A stretch of DNA of 64,000 nt, taken from Gymnothorax reevesii. Its lineage: Eukaryota > Chordata > Actinopteri > Anguilliformes > Muraenidae. The notes beneath the pieces are model-generated. The model was not told the origin of the DNA. It did not search any database and saw only the letters and a list, made by a program, of their open reading frames with translations. Position 1 is the stretch's first letter. Each line of letters opens with the position of its first letter. The stretch covers positions 47,087,120-47,151,119 of the forward strand of contig CM056583.1 of NCBI GenBank assembly GCA_029721435.1, written 5' to 3'. Below, piece by piece: positions 34,461 to 46,500 of this stretch. A program made the translations under genes and the position numbers.

Positions 34461-35755
34461 GATTCACCATAAATGTTCCCATAGTTTCAAATTATTGCAA
34501 ATGCCAAGTTGGTGGTTGGTACACGTTCCTTTTCATGAAGAATTTTTGCACATAAATAATTTTGTCCGGGCAGATATGTGGCAAGATATGTGGCAAAGGC
34601 CTTTTATTGCAATTTTTTTTAGCAACCAGCTGCACAGCCAGTCATTTTTCAAAACCTCATTTCTCGGAATAACATATGGCAGGGCTACCCGGCCATGTTA
34701 TTGGAGATATTTCATCCTGTGTAGATTTTCTCTCTAGTCATAATTTGGCATTAGCGATTCTACTAATTGGCAGATTATCAAGATCTGGGCCGTAGAGGTG
34801 TGCTTTGTTTGGTCTGGAGTGAAAACGTATGGGGCGGTGGATGTCCAGGAATAGGGTTTGGCAGCCTTTACATAAATGAGTCAGCGTGATCCACAAATCC
34901 ATTTCGGGACATTTGTCCGTAATGATCTTGTGAGCATCGAATGAGAGAAGTAAATTGAATAAATTTGTGAATGGGGCTGTGCTGGTTTCTTTTTCAGCAA
35001 GGAGAAACTAGAGCAGAGACAAGGAGCTGCAAACGACTGTTGAGCAGCACATATCAAGAGCACCAGAGCACCAGTAATAGCTGGCTAGGTTGTTGGAGGG
35101 GAGGTCAGAACATGCTGATGTTATGACTATTTAAAGTAGGACCTAGTCTGGTGTCAGAGTCTGATCCAAGGGTTTAACGTGGTAAAACCAGCTGAGGAAG
35201 TGCTATTCTCCATAATAACACCATTCAGTCACATCAGTCCTGTCATCCATGTCTCCAGGGAGCTGTATGCTCTGTGTGCCGGCTGCACCGTTTGTGTTTC
35301 TCACTGGGTTCTAACGTGCTCATATCCTTTATGCTAGATTCTTTATTCAAACCTTTAAGCCTCTCCACTTCATTAAACTGCATCCTGCCGTAGTTTATGA
35401 AAAGGTCAGGGCCCCGCACACAGGGGATAAGATTACCCTCTGCTCTGTTACTGATTTTCCCCCACCCCCCCTTGCTTCATAGCGTGCACTGATATTTGAA
35501 TGTACAATTTTCTGGGTCTTATCTTAAAATCTCTGAGAACACATAAAACAAGGTAGGGTGCATTCACTCTCTCATTATGGTTAATCCAAGTGTATTCCAA
35601 AATTATACTCAGGCCTGGTTTCACATTAATATAATAGTATTTATTACACAATAAATTTGATAAACTGTATAATATACAATTATACAATATTAATACACAA
35701 TAACTGTTTTTTTTCATTAATTTTTTTCCCTCTGTCTCTTATGTCCTTCCTCCAG
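34461..35755. other. Intron upstream of the PH-domain exon
   Basis: Ends in a strong pyrimidine tract (35704-35753) and CTTCCTCCAG acceptor. AT-rich with no transposon ends noted. No other exon seen. Confidence 0.5.
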
Positions 35756-35843
35756 GGGATGATTTTCTTACCTGGTAACAGAGTCTGTGAGCTCCCAAAC
35801 AATGGCGAAGAGGCAGGAAAATTCCTCTTTGAAGTCGTTCCAG
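35756..35843 (+). CDS. arhgap24: Internal exon of ARHGAP24-like RhoGAP (PH domain part)
   Basis: This 88-nt exon follows a long pyrimidine tract and CAG acceptor and ends CCAG|GTTGGG. It encodes GMIFLPGNRVCELPNNGEEA followed by GKFLFEVVP and one base. This matches the middle strands of the PH domain of the FilGAP family (ARHGAP24/22/25), where FLPGN, the acidic loop and GKFLFEVVPG are characteristic; ARHGAP24 fits best from memory. FilGAP is a Rac-directed GTPase-activating protein regulated by ROCK and bound to filamin A, controlling protrusion and cell shape; the PH domain binds phosphoinositides. The exon ends in phase 1. The donor GTTGGG is weak. Neighbouring exons (start of PH before, end of PH after) are not in the window, in line with the very long introns of this gene. 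ARHGAP22, or a teleost duplicate, is the alternative. Confidence 0.75.
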
Positions 35844-36699
35844 GTTGGGATCATGTGGCACACTTACACCTGCTTTATTCTTTGCTTTTCATTGGTTTGT
35901 ATTGCCATTTGAGTTTTATTGGACATTTGCAAAGATAATTCCTGGTCCCCTATTTCCATGGACATCTTCAAACTTCCAGCTAAGATATGGCATTTGTTTA
36001 ATATCCAGTCCTACTCCCAGAGGTTGTGCTTCAGAATGGTTCAGTAATTCAAATTACCCAAAATCCACCTCAAACAATCTCAGAATGAAGGTTTCTGAGC
36101 ATTTCACTTGTCTATGTACTATGTTTAATGCACACTCTGTTTTACTTTATCATTCTAACTTGAAGTCTTTCAGCAAAGAAACACTTTTAGAATTCAGCTG
36201 CTGGTAATATGGTATTTATGTAGGTAACATTTACATTGGGATCTGCATGTTGAAATTGAGCCCTGCAAATGTTTGAGCTCATGGAGGGGCACAATTCTGA
36301 TGTATTATACTTGTGAAAGGTCCTGCCTTTTGGCATTCAGAGTTCACCTGGTTTCTTAGCTAGTCCTTCTGGTTTGTCTCTCAGCGATGTGTCCTTCTGG
36401 CCTGTCAGAAAAGTTATGCCGTGATTTCAGCAGCAGATGTAAGTGTTTACTTGTCAATTTTGTTGCCTCCTAGCATTCCAGATCTTCAGGCTTTATTGGG
36501 GTAAAGTTTATAGGGAAGATGGACTTAGTGCTCAGTGCACCCTTGCTGTAAGATGTTCAATTGCTGCAAGTCCTTTAGAATGGCAGGCCCATGTCATCTT
36601 ACAATATTTTAAATTGGTCTAAATATGTTTGCATCAGGAGGTCCTTTGTACGGATATTAAATGGACAGAGGAGTAATCTTTTAGATGTAACATCTACTT

Positions 36700-36875
36700 T
36701 CAACTGGACAAGACTCATAGACCCCCTGGACTATGGTGCCACTGAAGCACAGTGAATGATGTTTTGATTGGTTTTATGTCATACTTGGGGTCATTGTCCT
36801 GCTTGAAGACCAATTTGTGGCCTGGTACAAACTGTACACAGGGTGTGAATACTTTTAGCAGACACTGTCAGTACA
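36700..36875. repeat. Tc1-like end fragment
   Basis: GGGGTCATTGTCCTGCTTGAAGACC at 36788-36812 and GGTGTGAATACTTTTAGCAG at 36841 followed by CACTGT resemble the transposase-antisense and terminal text of fish Tc1-like elements. Related text may start as far back as 36580. No left end. Confidence 0.4.
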
Positions 36876-38058
36876 AGAATCCTTCTGTGTGATGCGTTAT
36901 ACATGTGCTGCTTAAAGCCAAAATATTCCCTCAGTTTGTAAGCACTTTATATGTTTTGAATTTTGTATTTGCACTGCCTTCCATGTTGTGGCCATGTTTT
37001 CATTGAGAACCACACCCCTCTTAATGTAGCACTGCTGACCCTAATTTGCAGAAGCCCGTTAACTGACAGGTCATAGACTGTCACTGACGTGCATTTGGAT
37101 GCTATTTTCTTGCTTGGTGATGCTCATGAAGCACCTATTGGCTCCTTCATGGGGGGCGGGTGCGCTCAATGCAGGCAGAGAAGCCCCTGGCTGTCAGGAA
37201 CAGTGATGAATGGGGAGAGTGCAGTGGAAAGGGAGTCATGTTTCTCGAGGAGAGAAATGCTGGGAATGCAGACCACGGGACAGGATTTCAAAACAGGGGG
37301 ACAGCTGTGGGACAGCACTCTGCTGGTCTGCACCGGGAGCCGTGACCAAGCTCAAATCCATCTGTCTCATGCGAGCAGAGCATCAACTGTACCCAGGGGT
37401 GTGCTGACCCAACCCCTTACATTAGACTCTGCATGTTCTGCTCTGCATTGTGTCTGTTCTTGGTTCTGTGGTGGACTAAAAATGCACAGCACAATACAGA
37501 GGGATTTACTGATACATACATTCAGCACCATTGAAGCACTGTCCAGTGAAGTCCTTTCATGGATGAAACATTTGAAGCTGCTGTAAGCTGTAAGCTGGTG
37601 GCTGCCGTGATGTGCTCAGACTTTGTTCGGGAGATCAGTGACCTTGCTGGCTATCTTAAGTGTTTTGCTCCACATCGTGGCTGTATGAATTTGTTGGTTG
37701 TCAGGGTAACTTGATGGCCTTGTGGATAGCATTCCATGTCTTGTGAGAATGTTTGTGTACTTCCAGAATGAACCGTCCCTCACCCTGATGTTTTCAGTAC
37801 CACCATTTGCTCTTCCGCCATCAAGTTTTACAGGAGCTTTGTGTACCAGTGCTGCTTTACTGCCTGTTTATTGTCTGTTTCTCAATAGCTCCCTGCTCTT
37901 CTTGACCAGCCCTCAGGTCCTAGTGGTTAGCTGGGAATGCACTTTTGCTATTCCCTCTGGGAATGCTCTTTCCCCTGTGTGTCATTGGGCTGACCTCTAC
38001 TGTTAACCCACACTTGGCTTCTGCACAAATTTTGTATGCTTATGTGCGCATATCTATG

Positions 38059-38238
38059 CGTGTGTGTGCATGTGTGTGTGTGTGTGTGTGTGTGTGCGCA
38101 TGGGTTTGTGTTAGAAAATGTGTGTGCTTGTGTGAAAGTTTGTGTTTGTACGTGCGCCTCACGGTATGTGTGTGCATATCTGTTTTTGGGTTTTAAAGTA
38201 ATTTTGTGTGTGTGCGTGTGTGTGTGTGTGTGTGTGCA
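38059..38238. repeat. (GT)n compound microsatellite
   Basis: Two GT runs (38059-38098 and 38204-38238) joined by degenerate TGTGTG text. Confidence 0.92.
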
Positions 38239-40963
38239 GTACTCTCATGCTCCCTCTGGGTTTACCTGGAGAGACCGAAGCGAGACAATTAATCTGCAGA
38301 CGACTTGGGCTCATTCTCTAATATGCTTGAAACAAGAAACAGAGAATTATCTTATGATGTTAAGGAAACTAGGAAAGTGTATCAAGTTGTTCGGCAAACG
38401 GTAGTGACAGCATATCTTGATTGAATTAGTTAACTGGTCTTTCTATTACATTTTTCAGCATTGAGAAAGATAATTTCTATTTACTTTGTAAGCATCTTCA
38501 CCTTCCAAAATCATTTCAAATGCACTTAAGATCTGTGTAGTACTGTAGACGCACACCGTTGTGCGGAAAGGTTTGTCAGCGACAGCTCTCTTCTGTCTGA
38601 GGAAGCACTTCTGTGGCATTACCTACGCCTCCAGCCCATGAAGTTTGAGCAGCGCCTCTGATAAAATCCAGCGTGTCCCTGATTTCTGCTCTTTCATTCA
38701 TCGAGAGATGTCGATATATTAAATCCCTTCCACAGAAGAGGAAAAACAATTTTCCGACCCAGCATATGGAAAGCTGGCACATTTGCTTGGCAGCCATGTA
38801 TAAATAATTACCGCCATTGTTCACAAGGGCAGTGTAACATGATGCTGCAGGAAAAAGAATTGGCTGGCAGAGCCAGAGGAGAGGACCATAAACATTACAT
38901 TTGGCACTGATGCAAATAGATTACTCACTGGAAACACAAGTGTAGTTCAATTTAATGGCGCACTTTCAATCTGCAGAAAGCAGGCCTAATGCGACGGTAT
39001 AAGGGTGAGATCATCTTAGACTTACCAACTCAATGGGTATCTGGCAGCTACAAAAGATGCTTTTTGCTGAATACAGTTGAAATCGTTCGTTCAGTTTATC
39101 TTTAGAAATAGTAATGACTCATTCCCGTCTGATTATGAACAAATATTGATATTTGTCCCACTTATTTCCAGTCTGTTCAGCATTTTATGACGTGCAGATA
39201 ATGTTGCTGGGATGTTGCCCTACACTGCAGTTGCCAATTGATTTTGGTCTTTGTCCCTGGGCGTCTCTCATTGTGGGCTGTAACACTGAAGGTCGAAATA
39301 TAACAATTTTCGTCTGAGTTATGTTACCAATGCGTCCAGAAAAATATATGTTCGCGTATAACATTATCTCTACATTTTCTCTATGAAAGTCTCAAATTAG
39401 CGCTATCCCAACTGAAATCTTTGCTATGTAACTGGTTTTAATACTGAGGCAGCGGCTTATTATTCATAGGTTCTGTTTTATTGATAGTCTGAGCTGGGAA
39501 ATGAAAGAGAGTAAGCACTTGGGATATCTGCCCCTGAATAATCAACATGAAAATTTAAAGATAATGAGTTTTATACAGATATTGATGTTTCCTGTTTACC
39601 AATGATAATTAAAAAGACCATTCATAAAGTGGGAATAGAACTGAAAGTAAGCACCTAACAGAAAATGCAGGGGACAAAGACCAAGTGTGGACCACTAGGA
39701 CCTCAGTCCATTCATTGCACTCTGCCCCTGCTGGTGTACACTTCGTCAGTGCTGTCCCCCGTCAGTCCAAACTATCTGTACTGTCCCTCTGCCCGTTTAT
39801 GCTCTCTTCTCGCTCCGTCCACACGCTGTATCTTTATAGTGTAGGCTGCACTCTGTCTGTACTCAACCCCTGCCTGTTCATATGCTGTCCACACTCTCCC
39901 ACTGCCAATCCACAATTTGTCTGTTCTCTCCCCCTGCAAGTTCACACTCTTTCTGTATTGTCATTCTGCCTGTCCACACTCTGTGCTCTTCTCCAGACAG
40001 TGTATGCCAGGGGTGGGCAATCCTGGTCCTGCAGGGCCAATGTGTATGCAAGTTTTTATTTCAAACAATTACCCTGACTAACTGAGCTAAATGGTTGCAA
40101 ATGCAAATATAGATTTATGCAAAGATTCGATCAAAGAAAAATGTTTTATGTAGGGAGACAAGAACAGTCTTTAGTCATTCCTGATAATTTAAAGAAATGC
40201 GCCTGAAATGTCAGATTTCATCAATCATTTGGCTAATTATATCCCCAAATGCCAAATGGCGTTCCAGGGGATATTATGTTTTTGGTCCGACCGCCGCCGC
40301 CACACTACGTGTTAACGCGATAACTTCAGTAATATTTCAATTACAAATTCCAAATTTTGCACATAAGTAAGTATCATAAAGAGGAAGAACTGATTCGATT
40401 TTGGACAATTTACGATGTCTAGATTGGCCACCAGGGGCCAAAAACTGATTTCAGTGTTAACACGATAATGCAGTAATGTTTCAATTAGAAATTCCAAGTT
40501 TTGCATATAAGTAAGTATCATAAAGAGAAGAACTGATTTGATTTTGGACAATTTACAATTTATATATTGGCCACCAGGGGCCTAAAACTGAAAAAATCAC
40601 TGTTCAGCGATAACTTCAGTAATATTTCAATTACAAATTTCAAGTTTTGCACATAAGTAAGTATCATAAAGAGGAAAAACTGATTCGATTTTGGACAATT
40701 TACGATCTCTAGATTGGCCACCAGGGGCCAAAAACTGATTTACATGTTAACGCGATAACTGCAGTAATATTGTAATTAAAAATTCTTAAAAATTCCAAGT
40801 TTTACATATAAGTAAGTATCATAAAGGAGAAAGAACTGATTAAATTTTGGACAACTTACAATTTCTAGATTGGCCACCAGGGGCCAAAAACTGGAAAAAT
40901 CACTATTTTTATCATATCTCTGGAAATATTTGTCGAATTGACCTCAAATCAAGTGCAAATGAA

Positions 40964-40975
40964 AGGTCATGACCT
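40964..40975. promoter_or_regulatory. Perfect palindromic nuclear-receptor element
   Basis: AGGTCATGACCT, identical to the idealised TREpal bound by thyroid hormone and retinoid receptors. First of two in this array. Binding in vivo is not shown. Confidence 0.45.
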
Positions 40976-41116
40976 GAGGATGTGTCCCACGATGACAGTA
41001 TACCTGTTTGGTCCAAAATTTTGACACAAGGTGGAGCTTTGTCACATAAAATTCACAATTTTTGCTATATATTTGGAACTATTTCTCCAATTGACATGAA
41101 ACTATGTGCAACTGCA

Positions 41117-41128
41117 AGGTCATGACCT
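41117..41128. promoter_or_regulatory. Second copy of the nuclear-receptor palindrome
   Basis: AGGTCATGACCT again, 153 bp after the first and in the matching position of the next repeat unit. Confidence 0.45.
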
Positions 41129-41545
41129 CACAACATGTCACATGATGACATCATACCGGTATGGTCCAATATTTTGCCACCAGGTGGCGCTTTGTGATGG
41201 AAAATTACTATTTTGGCCACATCTTCAGAACCATTTGACCGATTGACCTGAAATTAAATTCAAATGAAAGTCTATTCAAGGTCTATTCAAGGATTGGGGA
41301 TTGGAGGATTGGGGGCGTTCGGGGATATACCCCCAGCCGTCGCCTCCAACGGCATAAGCCTAGTTTAGATAATGAACTAATTAAAGGCCAGAAGTTGGTG
41401 CGAAAACCATCGACAGATACAGCCCTTGTTTCCCACCTCTGGTCTATGGTCTGTGTTCTCTCTGACCGCTGGTCTGTACTCCCCCTGTCAGTCAACACAC
41501 AGTCTGTTCTTTTATCCTCCAAGTCTACACGTTATCTGCTCTCAT

Positions 41546-43135
41546 CAGCTCTTATTCAAACTGTTCCCTAACCACTAGCACTTCCGTAAGGAGTGTCATG
41601 CCATGCAAAGTCTCCCTTGTGTCCGTGGAGGACAGAGCCAGGTAAAAGTACTCTTGTGAACTTTAAGATACCCTTGCCCTGAATCCACTGGATAATGGAA
41701 GGGGTTTTCACAATGGCTCATGATAGATGCCCTATAGATATGTAATTTGTTTTGCTTCCGGTAAGGCAGAGTGAGATGGGAAAGTCAGCATCAAAGCAGA
41801 GAAGAGACAGTTTTACGGTCGACTCATATTTGCTGTTATTTGGGACAGACTTCAATATGGTGGTCTATCCACACAATCAGGCTAAAAGAGGGGAGTGTGC
41901 TGGCTGAGGGTGAAGTGGCTGGTTTGGGATTGAGCCGTCCTCTCCTGCTTTACACATTTTGTTCGACTCCCAAACACTCCAGATATGAGTACATAGTGCA
42001 TAGATAGTGTAGTCTTTGCACACTTTCAAATTCGTAGTGTTTTTATGTGGGACTAGTTTGTTAAAAGCTTTTTGTTTATCATGTCAGCTATTACAGCGAG
42101 AGATGCCACTAGGGATTTGACAGGGTTCCATGTTCTGACAAGACGACAGTCTCATCACTCTCCCCCGCCACGATCAAGGGCCATAACTGCATGAATGAAT
42201 ATGCATAAACATCTATTTTTGAACTGAACGTAGATCATGGCTAGCTTATTAAGCAAACAAAATTTGACCCATGTAACTGTCATAGTTTTCGAAGTAACTT
42301 GTTTCCATTGAAAGTGTGATGGACAGACAGATGGAAGGAATGACGGACAGACAAATCTCAGTCCTTTAGCCCCCGCATTTTTGAGCCCTCTGAGTCACAG
42401 CCTTTGGAATTATTCTGATCTCTCTCGAATGCATTACCCCTATTTACAACAATAATTAATGAGTAATGCCTTGTGCTACATACAAGAACATTTAATCACA
42501 CCTTCTTTGCTTCATTTGGAGTGAAGAACATTTGTAAAAATGTGAAATGAGCCATATGCTCATGACCTGCTAATTAGATCTGGATTCTAAAGCTTTGAGT
42601 CATCAACATGTTTATTTCTTTCCTAGGTAAAAGCAGTAATTCAGCATTCCATCCCCTCTTTCCCTCTTCTGGTTCATTAAAATGTAATTTATATCTCTTT
42701 TCTTACATGAAAAAGACTGATTTCAATTTGCATACATGATTCCACTGTCATATCTCGCTAATTGACATGGTGCTTCTAATGTGAGCTAATTGCTGTGCTG
42801 TTCCGAGATTCATTACTGCTCATGCATTTAGTTTGTACATGTAGAGTTCTTGTTCATTTGTTGACAGTTTTTATTTCTACACAGTGTGTGCACATCACCA
42901 AGAAAAGAACTTTTTTAAAAAGTGCTGATTTCTATAACAGATGTCCTCAAGATATAATGTTGCATTATATAACATAGCGTGGAAAATTAGCTATTTAGCT
43001 ACATAGTTTGCGATCGACACCCAGAAAAATTCAGTGTTAATTCAATTCGAAGGAGTACATATGAATCCAGTCAGGACTATTGTGTAATCTACAAGAATCG
43101 ATTTAACATGGAAAACTGCACAGTGAGCTTGAGCA
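41546..43135. other. Intronic DNA, no gene seen
   Basis: Apart from the repeat scrap at 42143-42385, no feature was recognised. Confidence 0.4.
42143..42385. repeat. Scrap of the CCGTCC/GGGGGATA repeat group
   Basis: CTCCCCCGCCACGATCAAGGG on the left, GATGGACAGACAGATGG...GACGGACAGACAA near 42318-42355, and TTTAGCCCCCGCATTTTT on the right. Same arrangement as 5777-6003 and 57354-57472, in diverged form. Confidence 0.45.
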
Positions 43136-43285
43136 GCAGTGTTGGATGGTGGTTAGGGAGCTGGATGTGCAGCTCTTTTGATTGGAGATTCAGTTCTCAA
43201 TGGGGCACTTCTGTTGATTCCTTGAGCAATAATATTAAGCATTAGTTGCTTCCATAAGTGTCCAGCTGTGTGAATGGATTGTATT
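43136..43285 (+). repeat. tRNA-derived SINE
   Basis: GGATGGTGGTTAGGGAGCTGG corresponds to the box A region, GATTCAGTTCTCAATGGGGC to the box B region, followed by the body CACTTCTGTTGATTCCTTGAGCAA and CCAGCTGTGTGAATGGATTG. This is the order of a widespread fish tRNA-derived SINE. Old and diverged. It abuts the next SINE. Confidence 0.75.
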
Positions 43286-43555
43286 ATTTGGGGTTGCAAA
43301 GTAGCCTAGTGGTAAAGTTGCTTCATTTGTAACTGTAGAATTGCTGGTTTGAAATCCCAGTGGAGTTTGGAATTTTGTGAGATGAAGTTTTGAGAAGAAC
43401 TCAGTTGTTGGGCAAGGCCCTTTACCCTTGTTTCGCTTTATCCCTCCTCACTTGCACAGTCCTGTTTGGCATTTCTCCCAGTGTGTCCTTGAAAAAGAGA
43501 ATCGTGTTCTCAGTGGAACTTCCCTGGTTAAATATAGGTTCAAAAAATTAAGAAT
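43286..43555 (+). repeat. tRNA-derived SINE with L2-type tail
   Basis: Box A TAGCCTAGTGG (43303-43313) matches the pol III consensus. Box B-like GGTTTGAAATCCC lies at 43349-43361. The body includes GGGCAAGGCCCTTTACCC. The tail, TGTCCTTGAAAAAGAGAATC...CTTCCCTGGTTAAATATAGG, is the type shared with L2-clade LINEs of fish (normally TAAATAAAGG), which would supply the retrotransposition machinery. It ends in an A-rich stretch. Confidence 0.82.
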
Positions 43556-46500
43556 GTCAGACCTGAAAGTTTCTCTGGTTGAGGGCGTATGGACTCTGCT
43601 ACCATATGGCTGTTATTTAAAGCTGCAATCCCCCTGTGAGACGAAAGTTGTGTGTTTTTGGAGTGCACCTGCGCCGTAAGCTGTATGAACCTGCTCAGAT
43701 CAGCTCGAATTGTGCTCCCTGCCAGTACAGCATTAATTGAATGCTGTTTCTTTAGCATTAATTGAAGTTTAATGTGCCCATTCTTCGTGCCTGATGTGGT
43801 ATCGTGTTATTTTCACCTTTAGTTATGGCTTAATTACTGTGAGTCAGGGCTTATTCATTATCTCCTTAGCTGCCAGGCAAATTACTTGCGGCAGTGGCAG
43901 GCTGCATAAAACATGGGATGCCTGTACCTGACCGATTTATGATCAGGGTTAGTTTATATGCGGCTTAATGTTTAATGATTTGCTGTGACGAGGGGAGAAA
44001 TGAATGGGGAATGGGATGGCGTAGGGTTGAATGACATTGGCAAGGTCAGGGACATCGTCGCTCTTATTCAACCTGCTGGGACTACTTCAAGCTGCCTCCA
44101 TGTATCCTCCATACACAGGCATCAGTGGCTTTCAGCAACCTACTCCAGAATTCATGGCTCCCACTCTGAGTTTCAATGAGTAATTAGGGTGTCTCAGTTA
44201 TGAAAAATTTAACATTTGTCTATGCACCTGTAGGCATACAAAATGATTAGGTATTGAAAACTTTCTTTCTCTGCTCTATGCAAAGATTTGCTGTACACGC
44301 AAGGAGACAAGGGCAAAATTTAATTCTTTCTTTAGTTTTTCCAAATGTGATGAACATATTTTGGGGGCTGGCTCCAGTGATTTTGACTAAAAGACGTGCT
44401 ACGATCACTCACATCTAGGAGCAAAATAGTACTTTCTTTCAAAATGTTGAATTTAATCCAGCATGAATGTCTCTTATGTAATTTCCTACTATAAAAGTTT
44501 ATGCTTCTGACGACCACTAATTCCTGGTTGGTGCATAATCACAGGAAACAGCACAAAATAAACTTTTATGAGCTGTGTATTGTTCAGCAAGTTAGAGCTG
44601 TACAGATGAGCTATTTCTGCAAGTACTGAGCACACTTTTAGTGCAATAGTTGTGAAAAAAATGGCTTATGAACATCAAATAAAAACAGTGTGTTTGCAGC
44701 AGTTTGATATGTAGCATATGCTGTAAACTTTAATTTACAAATTCCTATTTAAGAAACAAATATCTGCATTTCCAAGCACTTGTTCATTACAAAGTCAGGG
44801 ATATAATTTTAGCGAAAATGAATCTGATGACACATTGGCCTTTATTAGGACATCAAAGAAAATCAGCTCCAGGAACATGATACAATGCAGCGCATCACAT
44901 TTTGCACCCATAAAAGACATTTTGGCATGTAAAAATATTTTTAACTGAAGTCTGAATATTACAGACTGATGAGAATTCATAGAAAGGTGTTTTAAATGTA
45001 TGTACTGTATAAGTGGGGCAAGGGGGGTTGTCAAATATTCAGAAACACTGCCATATGAGCTTTGTGAGGCTCGCAATGCACTTTGTTTTGTTCTAAGTGG
45101 TTCAGATGTAGATTTTTCAAATTCTGTGGTGATTTTACCTTGCAAATCGCTGCTGTTTAAACCCCCTTAAATAGATATGCTGGTTATTATCATTCAAATC
45201 AATAGGAACAACCTGTGCAATTTTGGTCCGAGCCGTCAAAACAACCACTTTCCGAATTTTTTTCATGCAACATTTTTCATGCAACAAATAGGTTGTTTCA
45301 CATTTTGAAGGAGACTCGGCATTGCAAAAAATAATTGTATGTGGGCTCAGAGTAGCCAGCCAATAGCATGTGAATTAGAGTCCTTTTCCAGTTTGTGAAT
45401 AGTGTGAAGGCACAGTGTGTCACCTGCTTGGGGTTTCTGTCAATATCTAGCTGTACTAATAAAGCAGAAGCTATACCCTTACATTTTCATGGAAATTGGC
45501 TTACATGTATCTGAGCAATAATCAGTTAATGATGTGATTTTTGAAATTCTGGAGGCATAACTGACAATTTTATTTGTTGGCACCAATAAAATCTTTGCCT
45601 ATAATTAAAGCAGAGTAATGATGTGTTGCAGAAATATACGAGATTTGTAAATACAAATTTATAAAAAATCTTTCATTTTATTAAAATGCGTCCGTGATTG
45701 TTGTGAGCTCATAACAGAGAAAATGAATGGACCGTATTAACATTGTCCAGTACAGAAATGTGTTGAGAGACCCTTTAATCTTAATGTAGCATCCTGGAGA
45801 CTGTTATACCTTTGCTCCTCCGCCCTTCTTTGCATTTGTGAGTGACTGTAATGTGCCAAAGTTCCCAAGAAACATCGCATGAAAGATAAATAAGCCTGAC
45901 ACAAAGATGTAAAAAGATGAGCGCACCACTCTCCTAAGTGAAGATCACTATCTATCTGCCTATGAAAGCTTTCTATGTGTAGAAAATTACCCATTACTAA
46001 TTACCAGCTTGCAGGAGCTTTTTGTAAATGCGAATGTATCCATTTGCTTATCGTTAGCATAATGACTGACTCAATGCTTTTGCACCATCCATTCTGCTCT
46101 CATTTTATTACTGATGCCCAAGAGATGTGCTGGAATTGGGATTAGAATCTCACAAGGTCTCTGCTTATTCATTTTAGAGTCACAAAGATTTAAAGACACA
46201 TTTATAGTAGCTATCATGGATCAGTTTCCATTTAGCTATTAATAAGTTTCATATGGACAGCTTTGTAGTTAAGACAAGTCATTCCCAGGCCATCAGGGAG
46301 AACAGCAATGTTTTTGGAATGAACAGATGGGATTGTCATAACCTCTCGCCATCGTTTAATGTCCCCCTTCAACTGGATGCCCAGAGCGACATCGTCTTGC
46401 AAAGGCAGTGGTGTCGTGCGGTGCAAAGTTCATTTGTAATCACATTCATTCATTAAGGCATAAAGAGGCAGCTGTTAGGGGATCTGTGGAGATCCCTCAC

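Larger units (their letters stand above)
35844..39999. other. Intron downstream of the exon
   Basis: Contains the Tc1-like scrap, the GT microsatellite and the start of the minisatellite listed separately. The longest chance-length open frame is 37089-37586 (+, 165 codons, Cys- and Ser-rich); it has no recognised domain, no splice context and no supporting codon pattern. The next exon of the gene was looked for and not found. Confidence 0.4.
40260..41345. repeat. Tandem array of about 145-bp units
   Basis: Starts GTTCCAGGGGATATTATG...GGTCCGACCGCCGCC and ends GGGGGCGTTCGGGGATATAC. Four units begin with GTTAACGCGATAACTTCAG-like text at 40311, 40455, 40602 and 40745 (spacing 143-147 bp). Each carries TTGGCCACCAGGGGCC. 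Two or three more diverged units follow to about 41260, with CCACCAGGTGGCGC and AGGTCATGACCT. The CCACCAGGGGGC/CCACCAGGTGGCGC blocks also resemble CTCF core motifs. Confidence 0.75.
40008..41441. mobile_element. hAT element with nested tandem array
   Basis: Ends are CAGGGGTGGGCAATCCTGG and, inverted, CAGAGGTGGGAAACAAGGG. The flanking octamers GTGTATGC (40000-40007) and GTCTATGG (41442-41449) agree at 6 of 8 positions, an aged 8-bp hAT target duplication. The outer 240 bp on the left and 100 bp on the right are the element proper (TGCAAGTTTTTATTTC..., ...AATTAAAGGCCAGAAGTTGG). About 1.1 kb between them (40245-41345) is foreign tandem repeat. No transposase. Confidence 0.8.
39690..41545. repeat. 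Degenerate minisatellite split by a hAT insertion
   Basis: A pyrimidine-rich array built on units like TCTGTACTGTCCCTCTGCCC and TCCACACTCTGT occupies 39690-40007 and resumes at 41442-41545. The spacing is irregular, roughly 35-45 bp. The hAT element at 40008-41441 separates the two parts. Confidence 0.6.

Noticed and set aside
37089..37586. 165-codon open frame on the plus strand
   Set aside because: No recognised domain, odd Cys/Ser-rich composition, no splice or promoter context; fits chance in a GC-richer patch of intron.
38036..38404. Cys/Val-rich open frame
   Set aside because: Translation of the (GT)n microsatellite.
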